Assembly (NCBI GenBank): GCA_028285685.1 | Contig: JANQOR010000034.1 | Span: 62,001-126,000 of the forward strand | Source of the DNA: Cyclobacteriaceae bacterium | GTDB taxonomy: Bacteria; Bacteroidota; Bacteroidia; Cytophagales; Cyclobacteriaceae | Direction: 5' to 3' | DNA: 64,000 bases | In this document: positions 35,510 to 42,840 of the stretch, in pieces | Numbering within the stretch: position 1 is the first letter of the stretch | How the letters are laid out: every line of letters starts with the position of its first letter | Notes under the pieces: model-generated | Databases searched by the model: none | The model's input: the letters and a program-made list of their open reading frames with translations, nothing else | Told to the model about the DNA's origin: nothing | Program-made: the position numbers and the translations under genes

Positions 35510-36113
35510 GAAAGTTATTGTAGCTGGAATTGGGACTGAGGTTGGTAAAACCATCGTCTCGGCAATTCTGTGTGAAGCCTTAAAGGCTGATTACTGGAAA
35601 CCTGTGCAGGCGGGAGATCTGGAGAATTCCGATTCTATCACAATTGGAAAGTTGATTTCTAACTCCGAAACGATCATCCATCCTGAAACCTATCGATTAA
35701 AGACTCCTATGTCTCCTCACGTGGCTGCTGAAATAGACGGCATACAAATAGCCCCTAAAAAACTAGTTCCACCTGCAACTAACAACAACTTGGTGATCGA
35801 ACTAGCAGGTGGACTCATGGTTCCCCTGACCAGCGATTTTCTAAACATCGATTGGATAGATCAAGCAGGGCTGCCCGTGATCCTTGTTGCCAACTACTAC
35901 CTCGGAAGTATCAACCACACACTTTTATCAATGGAGCAACTTAAAGGCCGAAGTATTCCGCTGATCGGAATAGTTTTCAATGGAGAGAAAAACCGATCTT
36001 CTTTCGATGTAATAATGCATCAGACGAGCAGCAGATGTTTGCTGGAACTACCCCAGGAAAAAGAGATCACTAAAAAAACCATAAGTGAGTATGCAAGGAG
36101 AATCAAGCTTTAG
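35499..36113 (+). CDS. bioD: Dethiobiotin synthetase
   Basis: A 204-residue P-loop enzyme that closes the ureido ring of dethiobiotin from diaminopelargonic acid, CO2 and ATP. The P-loop is GIGTEVGKT (about residues 9-17), followed by the YWKPVQAG block (near 31) and YRLKTPMSPHVAAE (near 65). ELAGGLMVPL near 102 is also characteristic. Overlaps bioF by 11 bases and bioA by about 23 bases. It is somewhat shorter than E. coli BioD but has all key blocks. Confidence 0.95.
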   Translation: MESKKVIVAGIGTEVGKTIVSAILCEALKADYWKPVQAGDLENSDSITIGKLISNSETIIHPETYRLKTPMSPHVAAEIDGIQIAPKKLVPPATNNNLVIELAGGLMVPLTSDFLNIDWIDQAGLPVILVANYYLGSINHTLLSMEQLKGRSIPLIGIVFNGEKNRSSFDVIMHQTSSRCLLELPQEKEITKKTISEYARRIKL

Positions 36114-37389
36114 TCAATCGCAGCTGGATTTTGATAGACATCACATCTGGCACCCATACACTTCTTTGACGAATCCACTTCCAACATATTCCGTAGTTTC
36201 AGCCAAAGGAGTTCGCTTGAAACTTTCAGATGGTCGTGAACTTGTTGATGGAATGTCGAGCTGGTGGACAGCGGTTCATGGATATAATGTTCCGGAACTT
36301 AATAGCGCTGCGGCTGAGCAGATGGAAAAAATGTCACACGTTATGTTCGGAGGCATTACCCATAAGCCAGCCATTGAATTAGCTAGTAAACTAGTTGATT
36401 TTTCACCGACAGGATTGGAAAACGTCTTTTTTAGCGACAGTGGATCTGTATCGGTGGAAGTGGCGATGAAAATGGCCATCCAATATCAGCACTCTCTTGG
36501 ACAGGAGCGAAGAACCAAATTCCTAACCTTTAAAAATGGCTATCACGGTGACACCACCGGTGCGATGTCTGTTTGTGATCCGGAAAATGGCATGCACCAT
36601 CTTTTTTCTGATTTTTTGATGCAACATCATTTTTTTAACGCACCAAAAAGAGGTTTTGACGAAGATCCCGATCAAGACGAATTAGACGAACTGGAATTAT
36701 TCTTTCAAAAACATGCGATGGAAGCAGCCGCATTTATTCTGGAGCCAATTGTTCAGGGTGCCGGCGGAATGCGAATCTACTCGCCGAAGTATTTAAAAAA
36801 AGTGAAAGTACTTTGTGAGGAACACAGTGTGCTCTTCATCGCGGACGAAATTGCAACCGGATTTGGAAGAACCGGGAAGCTCTTTGCTTGCGAACACGCC
36901 AACATTTCTCCCGACATTATGTGCGTAGGAAAAGCTCTTACAGGAGGCTATTTGTCACTAGCCGCCACTTTGTGCTCTGATCATGTGAGTAGAACAATTT
37001 GCGAAGGACAGGCAGGAGTTTTTATGCACGGTCCAACTTTCATGGCAAACCCCCTCGCTTGTGCGATCGCGAAGAAAAGTATAGACCTTCTACTGTCTTC
37101 AAACTGGATCCAGCGAGTTACCGCCATCGAATCTCAATTAAAACGTGAACTTGAATCGCTTAAAGAATCTGATCAAGTGCGAGAGGTCAGAGTTTTGGGA
37201 GCAATCGGTGTCGTTGAAATGAAAAAGGAAGTTAATGTCCCAAATGCCCAGGAGTTCTTTGTCGAAGCAGGTGTCTGGATCAGACCATTTCGTAACCTCA
37301 TCTACATTATGCCTCCGTATGTAATCGGATCCGAAGAATTAACAAAAATCACCAAAGCAATGGGTGATTATTGTACAATCAAATCTTAA
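36091..37389 (+). CDS. bioA: Adenosylmethionine-8-amino-7-oxononanoate aminotransferase
   Basis: A class III PLP aminotransferase that uses SAM as amino donor to make 7,8-diaminopelargonate. N-terminal HHIWHPYTSL, the GMSSWWTAVHGYN segment (SAM/KAPA site), GYHGDTTGAMSV near residue 150, IADEIATGFGRTGKL near 250, and the PLP lysine in CVGKALTGGYLSL (Lys281 from this start). The ATG at 36091 is chosen; a GTG two codons earlier (36085) is possible. Overlaps bioD and is followed 33 bases later by the ferritin-like gene. Confidence 0.95.
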   Translation: MQGESSFSQSQLDFDRHHIWHPYTSLTNPLPTYSVVSAKGVRLKLSDGRELVDGMSSWWTAVHGYNVPELNSAAAEQMEKMSHVMFGGITHKPAIELASKLVDFSPTGLENVFFSDSGSVSVEVAMKMAIQYQHSLGQERRTKFLTFKNGYHGDTTGAMSVCDPENGMHHLFSDFLMQHHFFNAPKRGFDEDPDQDELDELELFFQKHAMEAAAFILEPIVQGAGGMRIYSPKYLKKVKVLCEEHSVLFIADEIATGFGRTGKLFACEHANISPDIMCVGKALTGGYLSLAATLCSDHVSRTICEGQAGVFMHGPTFMANPLACAIAKKSIDLLLSSNWIQRVTAIESQLKRELESLKESDQVREVRVLGAIGVVEMKKEVNVPNAQEFFVEAGVWIRPFRNLIYIMPPYVIGSEELTKITKAMGDYCTIKS

Positions 37390-37422
37390 TGCTCTTTAGT
37401 TTTGCCCTCTTGAAAATAGACA

Positions 37423-38061
37423 ATGGACTTTAAAAATATACTTGAACAAATAGTAACTCAGCCAGAGCTTCATGCGAGGTGGTTGAACACCCTTTCGATG
37501 ATGGAAAATTGTGGGGCACGAAAGATCTCCGCAAGCGAACACTCTCATGATGTTGATCTAATTGTTCTGAAGCACGCCGCGGAAGAAGCTCGACATGCCT
37601 ATTATCTCAAGAATCAAATCAGCAAAACAGGTTTTGATGGGTGTGAAACGTATCACCCCGGAACTCTTTTGTCGCCAATTCGCAGTTTCCAATATCTACA
37701 TCAACTAGATACCCATGTTTCCAGGTATTTGAAGGAGCAATGTTCTTTAGACGGGCATGAACTCAAGTATGGCTCGTACCTGCTGGTCACATATGCCATT
37801 GAGGTAAGAGCAGACGATCTTTATCCTATCTACGAAGAGGTCCTCAAGGCAAAAGGCAGTTCGATTACTATGAGAATGATTATTGTGGAGGAAAAAGGTC
37901 ATTTGGAAGAAATGATTGAGCAAATGGCTCGCTTTTTTCAAGATTGGCCAAAACATGGTGAATTTGCTCTGGGCCAGGAGAAACAGTTGTTTGAAAGCTG
38001 GAAAAATTCTCTTGAGGTAGAGGTTGGAAAATACTATGCAAATTTGCAGGAAATGGCTTGA
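37423..38061 (+). CDS. Ferritin-like di-iron protein of the biotin operon
   Basis: A 212-residue all-helical soluble protein with no named family I can recall. The sequence shows the complete set of ligands of a ferritin-like carboxylate-bridged di-iron site: Glu28, Glu55-x-x-His58 (EEARHAY), Glu127 (YAIEVRAD) and Glu157-x-x-His160 (EEKGHLEE), with spacings (27, 72 and 30) close to those of di-iron oxygenases. It follows bioA by 33 bases and ends one base before the next gene. Such sites activate O2 for hydroxylation, desaturation or oxidative C-C cleavage. A role in making or tailoring the pimeloyl precursor is plausible but inferred. Alternatives are iron storage, peroxide detoxification or a job in the downstream heme pathway. 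Confidence 0.72.
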   Translation: MDFKNILEQIVTQPELHARWLNTLSMMENCGARKISASEHSHDVDLIVLKHAAEEARHAYYLKNQISKTGFDGCETYHPGTLLSPIRSFQYLHQLDTHVSRYLKEQCSLDGHELKYGSYLLVTYAIEVRADDLYPIYEEVLKAKGSSITMRMIIVEEKGHLEEMIEQMARFFQDWPKHGEFALGQEKQLFESWKNSLEVEVGKYYANLQEMA

Positions 38062-38062
38062 G

Positions 38063-39094
38063 ATGAAACTATGTCCGCTCCTTCTCCTATCTGTGTTTGC
38101 ATGCCAAACAAACCAAGAATCTGCACCCGTCCTACAAAAGCTCAACTCGCCCACTGAATCATTGATGCAGGCGGTAAGTATAGTTGATAGTGAAACTGCC
38201 TGGATCAGCGGTCACGATGCTTCTTTCATCAAAACTGAAGATGGAGGCGATAGTTGGAAACTTTTCAAACATCCGACGGGGGACACATTGCAATTCCGAG
38301 ATATACATGGATTTAGTCAAAATCGAGCAATCCTGATGAGTGCAGGCCCTGGTTCACTTTCAAGAATATTTACATTTTCCAACGACTCCAATTGGGAAGA
38401 AAATTTTGTAATGACCGACTCCTTAGGTTTTCTGGACTGCATCGATTTCTGGGATGATCAAAATGGAATCGCTTATGGGGATGCGATCGACGAGTATCCT
38501 TACATCCTGCTGACAAAAAATGGTGGACAATCCTGGGAACGCGCACCTACCGAAAATATGCCAGAAGCTGGACCTGGTGAAGGCGGCTTTGCAGCAAGCG
38601 GCACGTGCGTCACAGTTGGTGAGAACGGAAAAGCATGGATAGCTACTGGAGCAGGAGGAAATTGTCGTATTCTTCTGACCGAAGACTACGGAAACACTTG
38701 GGGTGCAATTGAATCTCCAATCATCAAGGGAGATGCAGCTGGGAATACTTCTGTTACTTTTATGGAAAAGACTGGCTTTCTTGTTGGTGGAGATTTGACC
38801 CAAACAGATGTGCACACCAAGAACACTGCATTTTCCAGGGATGCAGGAAAAACCTGGACCTTAACAACTAATCCTCAAACCACAGGAGCTTTCTATGGTG
38901 GCTCGATCACCAAAGTCGGAGATCAGTTTTTTGCATTCGCGTGTGGCCCTAATGGGCTTGATTATACGGCTGATTTGGGAGAGACTTGGATAAACCTGGA
39001 TACCTTGAACTATTGGGCAGTTGCGTTTAAAGATGATGTTGGGTACGTCTCTGGTAGAAATGGAAGGATTTTGAAGATAACTTTGCGTGAATGA
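38063..39094 (+). CDS. YCF48/BNR-type beta-propeller lipoprotein
   Basis: A 343-residue lipoprotein: signal sequence with lipobox VFAC, Cys14. The body has repeated propeller blades with the pattern GGxSWE/GKTWT (for example EDGGDSWKLFKHP, NGGQSWERAP, DYGNTWGAIE, DAGKTWTLTT, DLGETWINLD), the signature of photosystem II assembly factor YCF48-like/BNR proteins. In non-phototrophs these act as exported scaffolds or sialidase-like propellers of unknown role. The ATG at 38063 is the right start, giving the signal peptide directly; an in-frame ATG at 38024 inside the previous gene would hide it. The next gene, hemB, overlaps by 4 bases. Confidence 0.82.
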   Translation: MKLCPLLLLSVFACQTNQESAPVLQKLNSPTESLMQAVSIVDSETAWISGHDASFIKTEDGGDSWKLFKHPTGDTLQFRDIHGFSQNRAILMSAGPGSLSRIFTFSNDSNWEENFVMTDSLGFLDCIDFWDDQNGIAYGDAIDEYPYILLTKNGGQSWERAPTENMPEAGPGEGGFAASGTCVTVGENGKAWIATGAGGNCRILLTEDYGNTWGAIESPIIKGDAAGNTSVTFMEKTGFLVGGDLTQTDVHTKNTAFSRDAGKTWTLTTNPQTTGAFYGGSITKVGDQFFAFACGPNGLDYTADLGETWINLDTLNYWAVAFKDDVGYVSGRNGRILKITLRE

Positions 39095-40059
39095 GAAGGC
39101 CAAGAAGAAATCGATCATCTGCAGCTATTCGGAACTTAGCTCAAGAAACTACGCTAACAACCAATGACCTGATCCTCCCACTTTTCCTCTTGGAAGGTAA
39201 AAACAAGAAAACGGAGGTGGATTCAATGCCAGGGATTTTCCGTCTCTCCGAGGATCTGATCCTGAAAGAAATTGAAGAGTGCCTAAACTTGGGCATCACA
39301 GGATTTGATATATTCCCTGTGGTAGATGAATCTTATAAGGATAAGCTTGCCACCAAAAGTTACGATCCCGATTTTTTCTACTTGAAAAGCCTAGCGAAGA
39401 TCAAGCAGGCATTTCCGGAGGCGTTTGTAATCACTGATGTAGCAATGGACCCATACAGCAGCGATGGTCATGATGGAATTGTTGAGAATGGTCAAATTCT
39501 CAACGATGAAACCTTGGAAGTCCTGGGAAAAATGAGTCTGGCACAGGCTGAAACAGGAATTGACATGATCGGGCCATCAGATATGATGGATTTCAGAGTC
39601 GGCTATCTGCGAAACGTACTTGATGAAAATGGATTTCAGAGAACTGGTATTATGTCTTACACAGCTAAGTATGCAAGTGCCTTTTATGGTCCCTTTAGGG
39701 ATGCATTAAATTCAGCTCCAAAGTTTGGCGATAAGAAAACCTATCAAATGAATCCGGCCAATAGCGAGGAAGCACTTTTAGAAGCTCAGTTGGATTTCCA
39801 GGAAGGTGCCGACATTTTGATGGTTAAGCCAGCACTCGCATATCTCGATATTATCAAGAAGTTAAAGGAAAATTTCAGCATTCCCATTGCCGCCTATAAC
39901 GTCTCCGGTGAGTATAGCATGATAAAAGCAGCTGGAGAAAAAGGGTGGCTCGACCCGAATGCGACAATGCTAGAAAGTCTCCTCTCCATCAAACGTGCAG
40001 GAACGGATATGATCTTGACCTATTTTGCTAAGGACGCTGCTAAAATCATTTCTCAATGA
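39091..40059 (+). CDS. hemB: Delta-aminolevulinic acid dehydratase (porphobilinogen synthase)
   Basis: A 322-residue enzyme that joins two 5-aminolevulinate molecules into porphobilinogen for heme. The Schiff-base lysines are visible: Lys193 in SYTAKYASAFYGPF and Lys246 in ILMVKPALAYLD. The usual Cys-rich zinc site (DVCLCEYTxHGHCG) reads DVAMDPYSSDGHDG here (about residues 116-129), so this is the Cys-free, magnesium-dependent type. Start overlaps the preceding gene by 4 bases (ATGA), and the next small lipoprotein gene overlaps its stop by 4 bases. Confidence 0.97.
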   Translation: MRRPRRNRSSAAIRNLAQETTLTTNDLILPLFLLEGKNKKTEVDSMPGIFRLSEDLILKEIEECLNLGITGFDIFPVVDESYKDKLATKSYDPDFFYLKSLAKIKQAFPEAFVITDVAMDPYSSDGHDGIVENGQILNDETLEVLGKMSLAQAETGIDMIGPSDMMDFRVGYLRNVLDENGFQRTGIMSYTAKYASAFYGPFRDALNSAPKFGDKKTYQMNPANSEEALLEAQLDFQEGADILMVKPALAYLDIIKKLKENFSIPIAAYNVSGEYSMIKAAGEKGWLDPNATMLESLLSIKRAGTDMILTYFAKDAAKIISQ

Positions 40060-40601
40060 GATTCTCCTTTTTACTACTTCTTTTTCTTGGAATATCCTGC
40101 GGTCAGAAGGAGGCTAAGAATTCGGTCCTGCTGAATAAGAATGACGGACTGCTCGCAACGGAAAAAGTTTCCTTGACAGCAGATGTTTCCTTTAATCCAC
40201 CATCAAGCTGGAGTAAGATGGATGATACAACAATTGCACGATTGGAGCAAAGTCTTTACAACTCATCTAACAAAATCATTGTAGGATACCAGGATCCGCA
40301 AAAGGAGTCCTTCCTATTATCGTTGTCAAATCCTACCAACGATCTAAAAAGAGATTCTGCCGATGTAGAAAACGGTAAGTGGTTGGCTATTCAATATTCA
40401 GCATTTAATCACAACTACCTTACTTTCAATCAAACGGTATTGCAAGACAAATCTTTGGTTGTATTTAAGCTTAATATTGGAAAAGGCGTTTGGAAAGCTC
40501 CGGAAGGTGCTATACATTTCTTTATGAATAGAAGCAAAATTGATTCTCAAGCCAAGCTCGTGGAGTCCTGCATTGCTTCAATTAATGCTAATAACAATTA
40601 A
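40056..40601 (+). CDS. Small lipoprotein of unknown function
   Basis: A 181-residue protein with a lipoprotein signal ending GISC, Cys15. The mature part contains VSFNPPSSWSKMDDTTIARLEQ and later beta-rich segments, a layout seen in small exported Bacteroidota lipoproteins with a PsbP/DUF1795-like fold. No catalytic motif is visible. It overlaps hemB by 4 bases, so it belongs to the same operon. Function not assigned. Confidence 0.65.
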   Translation: MRFSFLLLLFLGISCGQKEAKNSVLLNKNDGLLATEKVSLTADVSFNPPSSWSKMDDTTIARLEQSLYNSSNKIIVGYQDPQKESFLLSLSNPTNDLKRDSADVENGKWLAIQYSAFNHNYLTFNQTVLQDKSLVVFKLNIGKGVWKAPEGAIHFFMNRSKIDSQAKLVESCIASINANNN

Positions 40602-40611
40602 CAAACAACAA

Positions 40612-40908
40612 ATGAGAAAATTTTCAAAAATTTTTGCGCTACTACTAGTATTAAGCTTTACACTTAATTCATGCTATACCCTGGAGCACACAGTCGGTGA
40701 TGGAGCTCAGGGTGGCCAAACTGAAGACGCAAGACAATGGTATGTGCTCTGGGGATTGGTTCCAATGAATGAGGTGGATTCAAAGCAAATGGCCGGTGGT
40801 GCTACAGATTACACCATAACTACACAACACACTTTCGTAGATTATGTCATAGGATTTTTCACAGGAATTGTGTCAATCGTCCCTAAGACAGTAAAAGTCA
40901 CCAAATAA
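40612..40908 (+). CDS. Bor-like small lipoprotein
   Basis: A 98-residue lipoprotein: signal about 1-20, lipobox LNSC, Cys21. The mature part holds EHTVGDGAQGG, WYVLWGLVPMNEVD and TTQHTFVDYVIGFFTGIVSI, resembling the Bor/Iss family (lambda Bor is a small outer-membrane lipoprotein linked to serum resistance). Bacteroidota carry many such chromosomal relatives with unknown roles. The ATG at 40612 is chosen because it starts the signal peptide; an in-frame ATG at 40540 lies inside the preceding gene. A strong terminator follows. Confidence 0.72.
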   Translation: MRKFSKIFALLLVLSFTLNSCYTLEHTVGDGAQGGQTEDARQWYVLWGLVPMNEVDSKQMAGGATDYTITTQHTFVDYVIGFFTGIVSIVPKTVKVTK

Positions 40909-40922
40909 AGATTCATTGTCTT

Positions 40923-40956
40923 AATAAGGATCTCTCATTAAAGGGAGATCCTTATT
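40923..40956. terminator. Bidirectional terminator between the bio/hemB operon and convergent gene
   Basis: A perfect 12-bp inverted repeat (AATAAGGATCTC / GAGATCCTTATT) with a 10-base loop and a T-rich tail on the plus side. It ends the bio-hemB operon and overlaps the stop codon (40952-40954) of the convergent minus-strand gene. Confidence 0.85.
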
Positions 40957-41785
40957 TATTTTGACTTAGAAGAAGATCTACATCTTCACCGGATTTGGTC
41001 AGAATTGCCTTATTCCTTCCGATAAATTTTTCAAAAAGGTCGAAATAAAACTTTCCCTTCTCCATTCCCAAGACTTCCTTCCATACCTCAAGCGCTGCTA
41101 GAGGTGACAGCTCAAGATTGGCTGCCATCAAAACCAAATCTGAGGCTTTTTTAGGATAAGTAGGAGCATCCTCAAGCTGGATGGTATATTCCATCGAGCG
41201 GTTGGTTTCGCCAGCGAAAGTGCTTGAGATTTGGAATATAAATTCTTTTTCATCCAGCCCGAAATTATACGGCTTAAGGACAAAATCATGCCTTTTGGTT
41301 CCAAAATCCTGAATTTTCTTGCCATTATGGTCCCTGACTGTCACCTTATAAACCAACACAGGCTCATCCGGGAAGTGCCAGAATACCTTAAAAGGAGTAC
41401 TGTCTGGCCATGTCACTGTTCGATCATAATTGAACGATGGATGTAATATCGTGATCGTCTCGGTTGGGTCCCTGACGGTAGAATCCTGATACAAAAACCT
41501 AAACTCGGGCCTCTTGTCCAGTTCTTTCAATTTCTCTGGTTTGAGATAAAAAGTAAAAGTCTTTTTTTCAATCTCATAGGTAGTACCTCCTTTATGAACC
41601 AATGCTAAAAATCCACCAGGTTTCACGTCTACCGATGTAACATCATCTACATATGTCAAAGGCTCGGCGGCCTTTCCGAAAACAAATACATCTTTAGCAA
41701 CCAAAATCTGGAAGGGGAGGTCGCTGGTCTGCGAGTGAACTAGTTGCGGGATAAACAATAATAAAACTATTGCTTGCCTCAACAT
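40952..41785 (-). CDS. Exported protein of unknown function
   Basis: A 277-residue exported protein with signal peptide about 1-18 (LLFIPQLVHSQ). The first mature 50 residues (QILVAKDVFVFGK, later VKPGGFLALVHKGG) resemble a FecR-like beta-roll often found in Bacteroidota exported proteins. The middle has beta-sandwich-like strands with FKVFWHFPDEPVLVYKVTV, and the C-terminal third is helical. No active site is visible and there is no T9SS sorting domain. It ends within the terminator shared with the bio-hemB operon. Confidence 0.65.
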   Translation of the reverse strand: MLRQAIVLLLFIPQLVHSQTSDLPFQILVAKDVFVFGKAAEPLTYVDDVTSVDVKPGGFLALVHKGGTTYEIEKKTFTFYLKPEKLKELDKRPEFRFLYQDSTVRDPTETITILHPSFNYDRTVTWPDSTPFKVFWHFPDEPVLVYKVTVRDHNGKKIQDFGTKRHDFVLKPYNFGLDEKEFIFQISSTFAGETNRSMEYTIQLEDAPTYPKKASDLVLMAANLELSPLAALEVWKEVLGMEKGKFYFDLFEKFIGRNKAILTKSGEDVDLLLSQNK

Positions 41786-41841
41786 AACTAATGTGTTTGG
41801 TTAATCTGCTTAAAGATAAAATTTTATTCGCTTAATCTGCA

Positions 41842-42432
41842 TTATTTAAACTGCATAATTATCATTTGTGAAGAGTCGTTTCGCTGGATTAGCTCGAGCT
41901 CTCGATTCGGTTTAATCATATCCAACGCACTAATTTCACCTGATCTTGATAATTCAATCAATACAAAAGGCACATCACATGCGAGTACCTCATCTTCGAT
42001 TTTCTGAATACTAAACCGTTTACTTTCATGAAGAGTTTGTCCTAACTGCGAGAATCCTTTTTTAGAAAACTTGTCGGACAAAATCTCAACTGCAATCAGC
42101 TGAAAATCACTTGAGCCTATATTGGCAAATCTATGAATTAGTGGTGTCTCAGAATGTGTAAGATTACTTCCCGTCCATCCAGTAGGTAAGTCTACAATGG
42201 TTGGTTCTTCGTTCAACTCTTCCAGCCAGATTTTAGACCCCCTAATTGTGAAATAGGCTATATCATTCTCATGAACATGAAATTGGGTAGTATCACCGCG
42301 CATTGCCACTACATTCATCACTCTTGCCAGCCGATTTTCTATTATAGGAATGTGATGAGCTTCTTCATGAACAAGAGGTTGTGAGAACAATAAAACCGAG
42401 TGAAAAAGCAATATCGGCGACAGAAGCTTCAT
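41842..42432 (-). CDS. Exported cupin-like protein
   Basis: A 196-residue exported protein with signal peptide about 1-17 (LLFHSVLLFSQ). Residues about 40-115 look like a cupin barrel: RGDTTQFHVHENDIAYFTIRG carries the His-x-His-type start, followed by a Gly-rich turn and LIHRFANIGSSDFQLIAVE. Such folds bind a metal or small molecule; no reaction is evident. It lies just downstream of the GroES-like gene (3-base gap), so the two are likely cotranscribed. Confidence 0.6.
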   Translation of the reverse strand: MKLLSPILLFHSVLLFSQPLVHEEAHHIPIIENRLARVMNVVAMRGDTTQFHVHENDIAYFTIRGSKIWLEELNEEPTIVDLPTGWTGSNLTHSETPLIHRFANIGSSDFQLIAVEILSDKFSKKGFSQLGQTLHESKRFSIQKIEDEVLACDVPFVLIELSRSGEISALDMIKPNRELELIQRNDSSQMIIMQFK

Positions 42433-42435
42433 GCT

Positions 42436-42813
42436 TTAGTTCAAATCCTCTTCTCTTTCGAGCATTAAGATGGAAGCTTGTGGTACGATATAGTATTTCT
42501 CCTTATTGTAAAGAACCTCAAATGCACTTTTCTGAAGAAAAATGGCTAAGTCCCCTTCTTTGGCTTGAAGTGGTACATATTTGATCTTTTCTTCTTCGGG
42601 TTTCCAATCTTCATCTTCCTCCATAGGAGTTGGAATTGGGTAGCCAGGCCCTGCTTTTACGATATATCCACTTTGGATACGCTCTTTCTCTCGGACACCA
42701 GGAGGAAGATAAATTCCACTATCCGTTTTTTCCGACTCCTTCTTCGGTTTGATTAGCACACGATCACCAACAACGATTAATTTTTTCAGCTTGTTGTCTG
42801 AGGTCAATTCCAT
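42436..42813 (-). CDS. GroES-like co-chaperonin, extended
   Basis: A 125-residue GroES-fold protein: GDRVLIKPKKES and TDSGIYLPPGV (about residues 17-42), GYIVKAGPGY (about 49-58) and a terminal FEVLYNKEKYYIV. It is about 30 residues longer than GroES because of an acidic, Pro-rich insertion (about 60-80, PTPMEEDEDW). No groEL gene is near, unlike the usual groES-groEL pair, so this is an extra, divergent GroES-like protein. Such orphan copies are known in Bacteroidota; whether it caps GroEL is unknown. Confidence 0.85.
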   Translation of the reverse strand: MELTSDNKLKKLIVVGDRVLIKPKKESEKTDSGIYLPPGVREKERIQSGYIVKAGPGYPIPTPMEEDEDWKPEEEKIKYVPLQAKEGDLAIFLQKSAFEVLYNKEKYYIVPQASILMLEREEDLN

Positions 42814-42840
42814 GATTGTTCAATGTTAGAAGAAGCAAAA

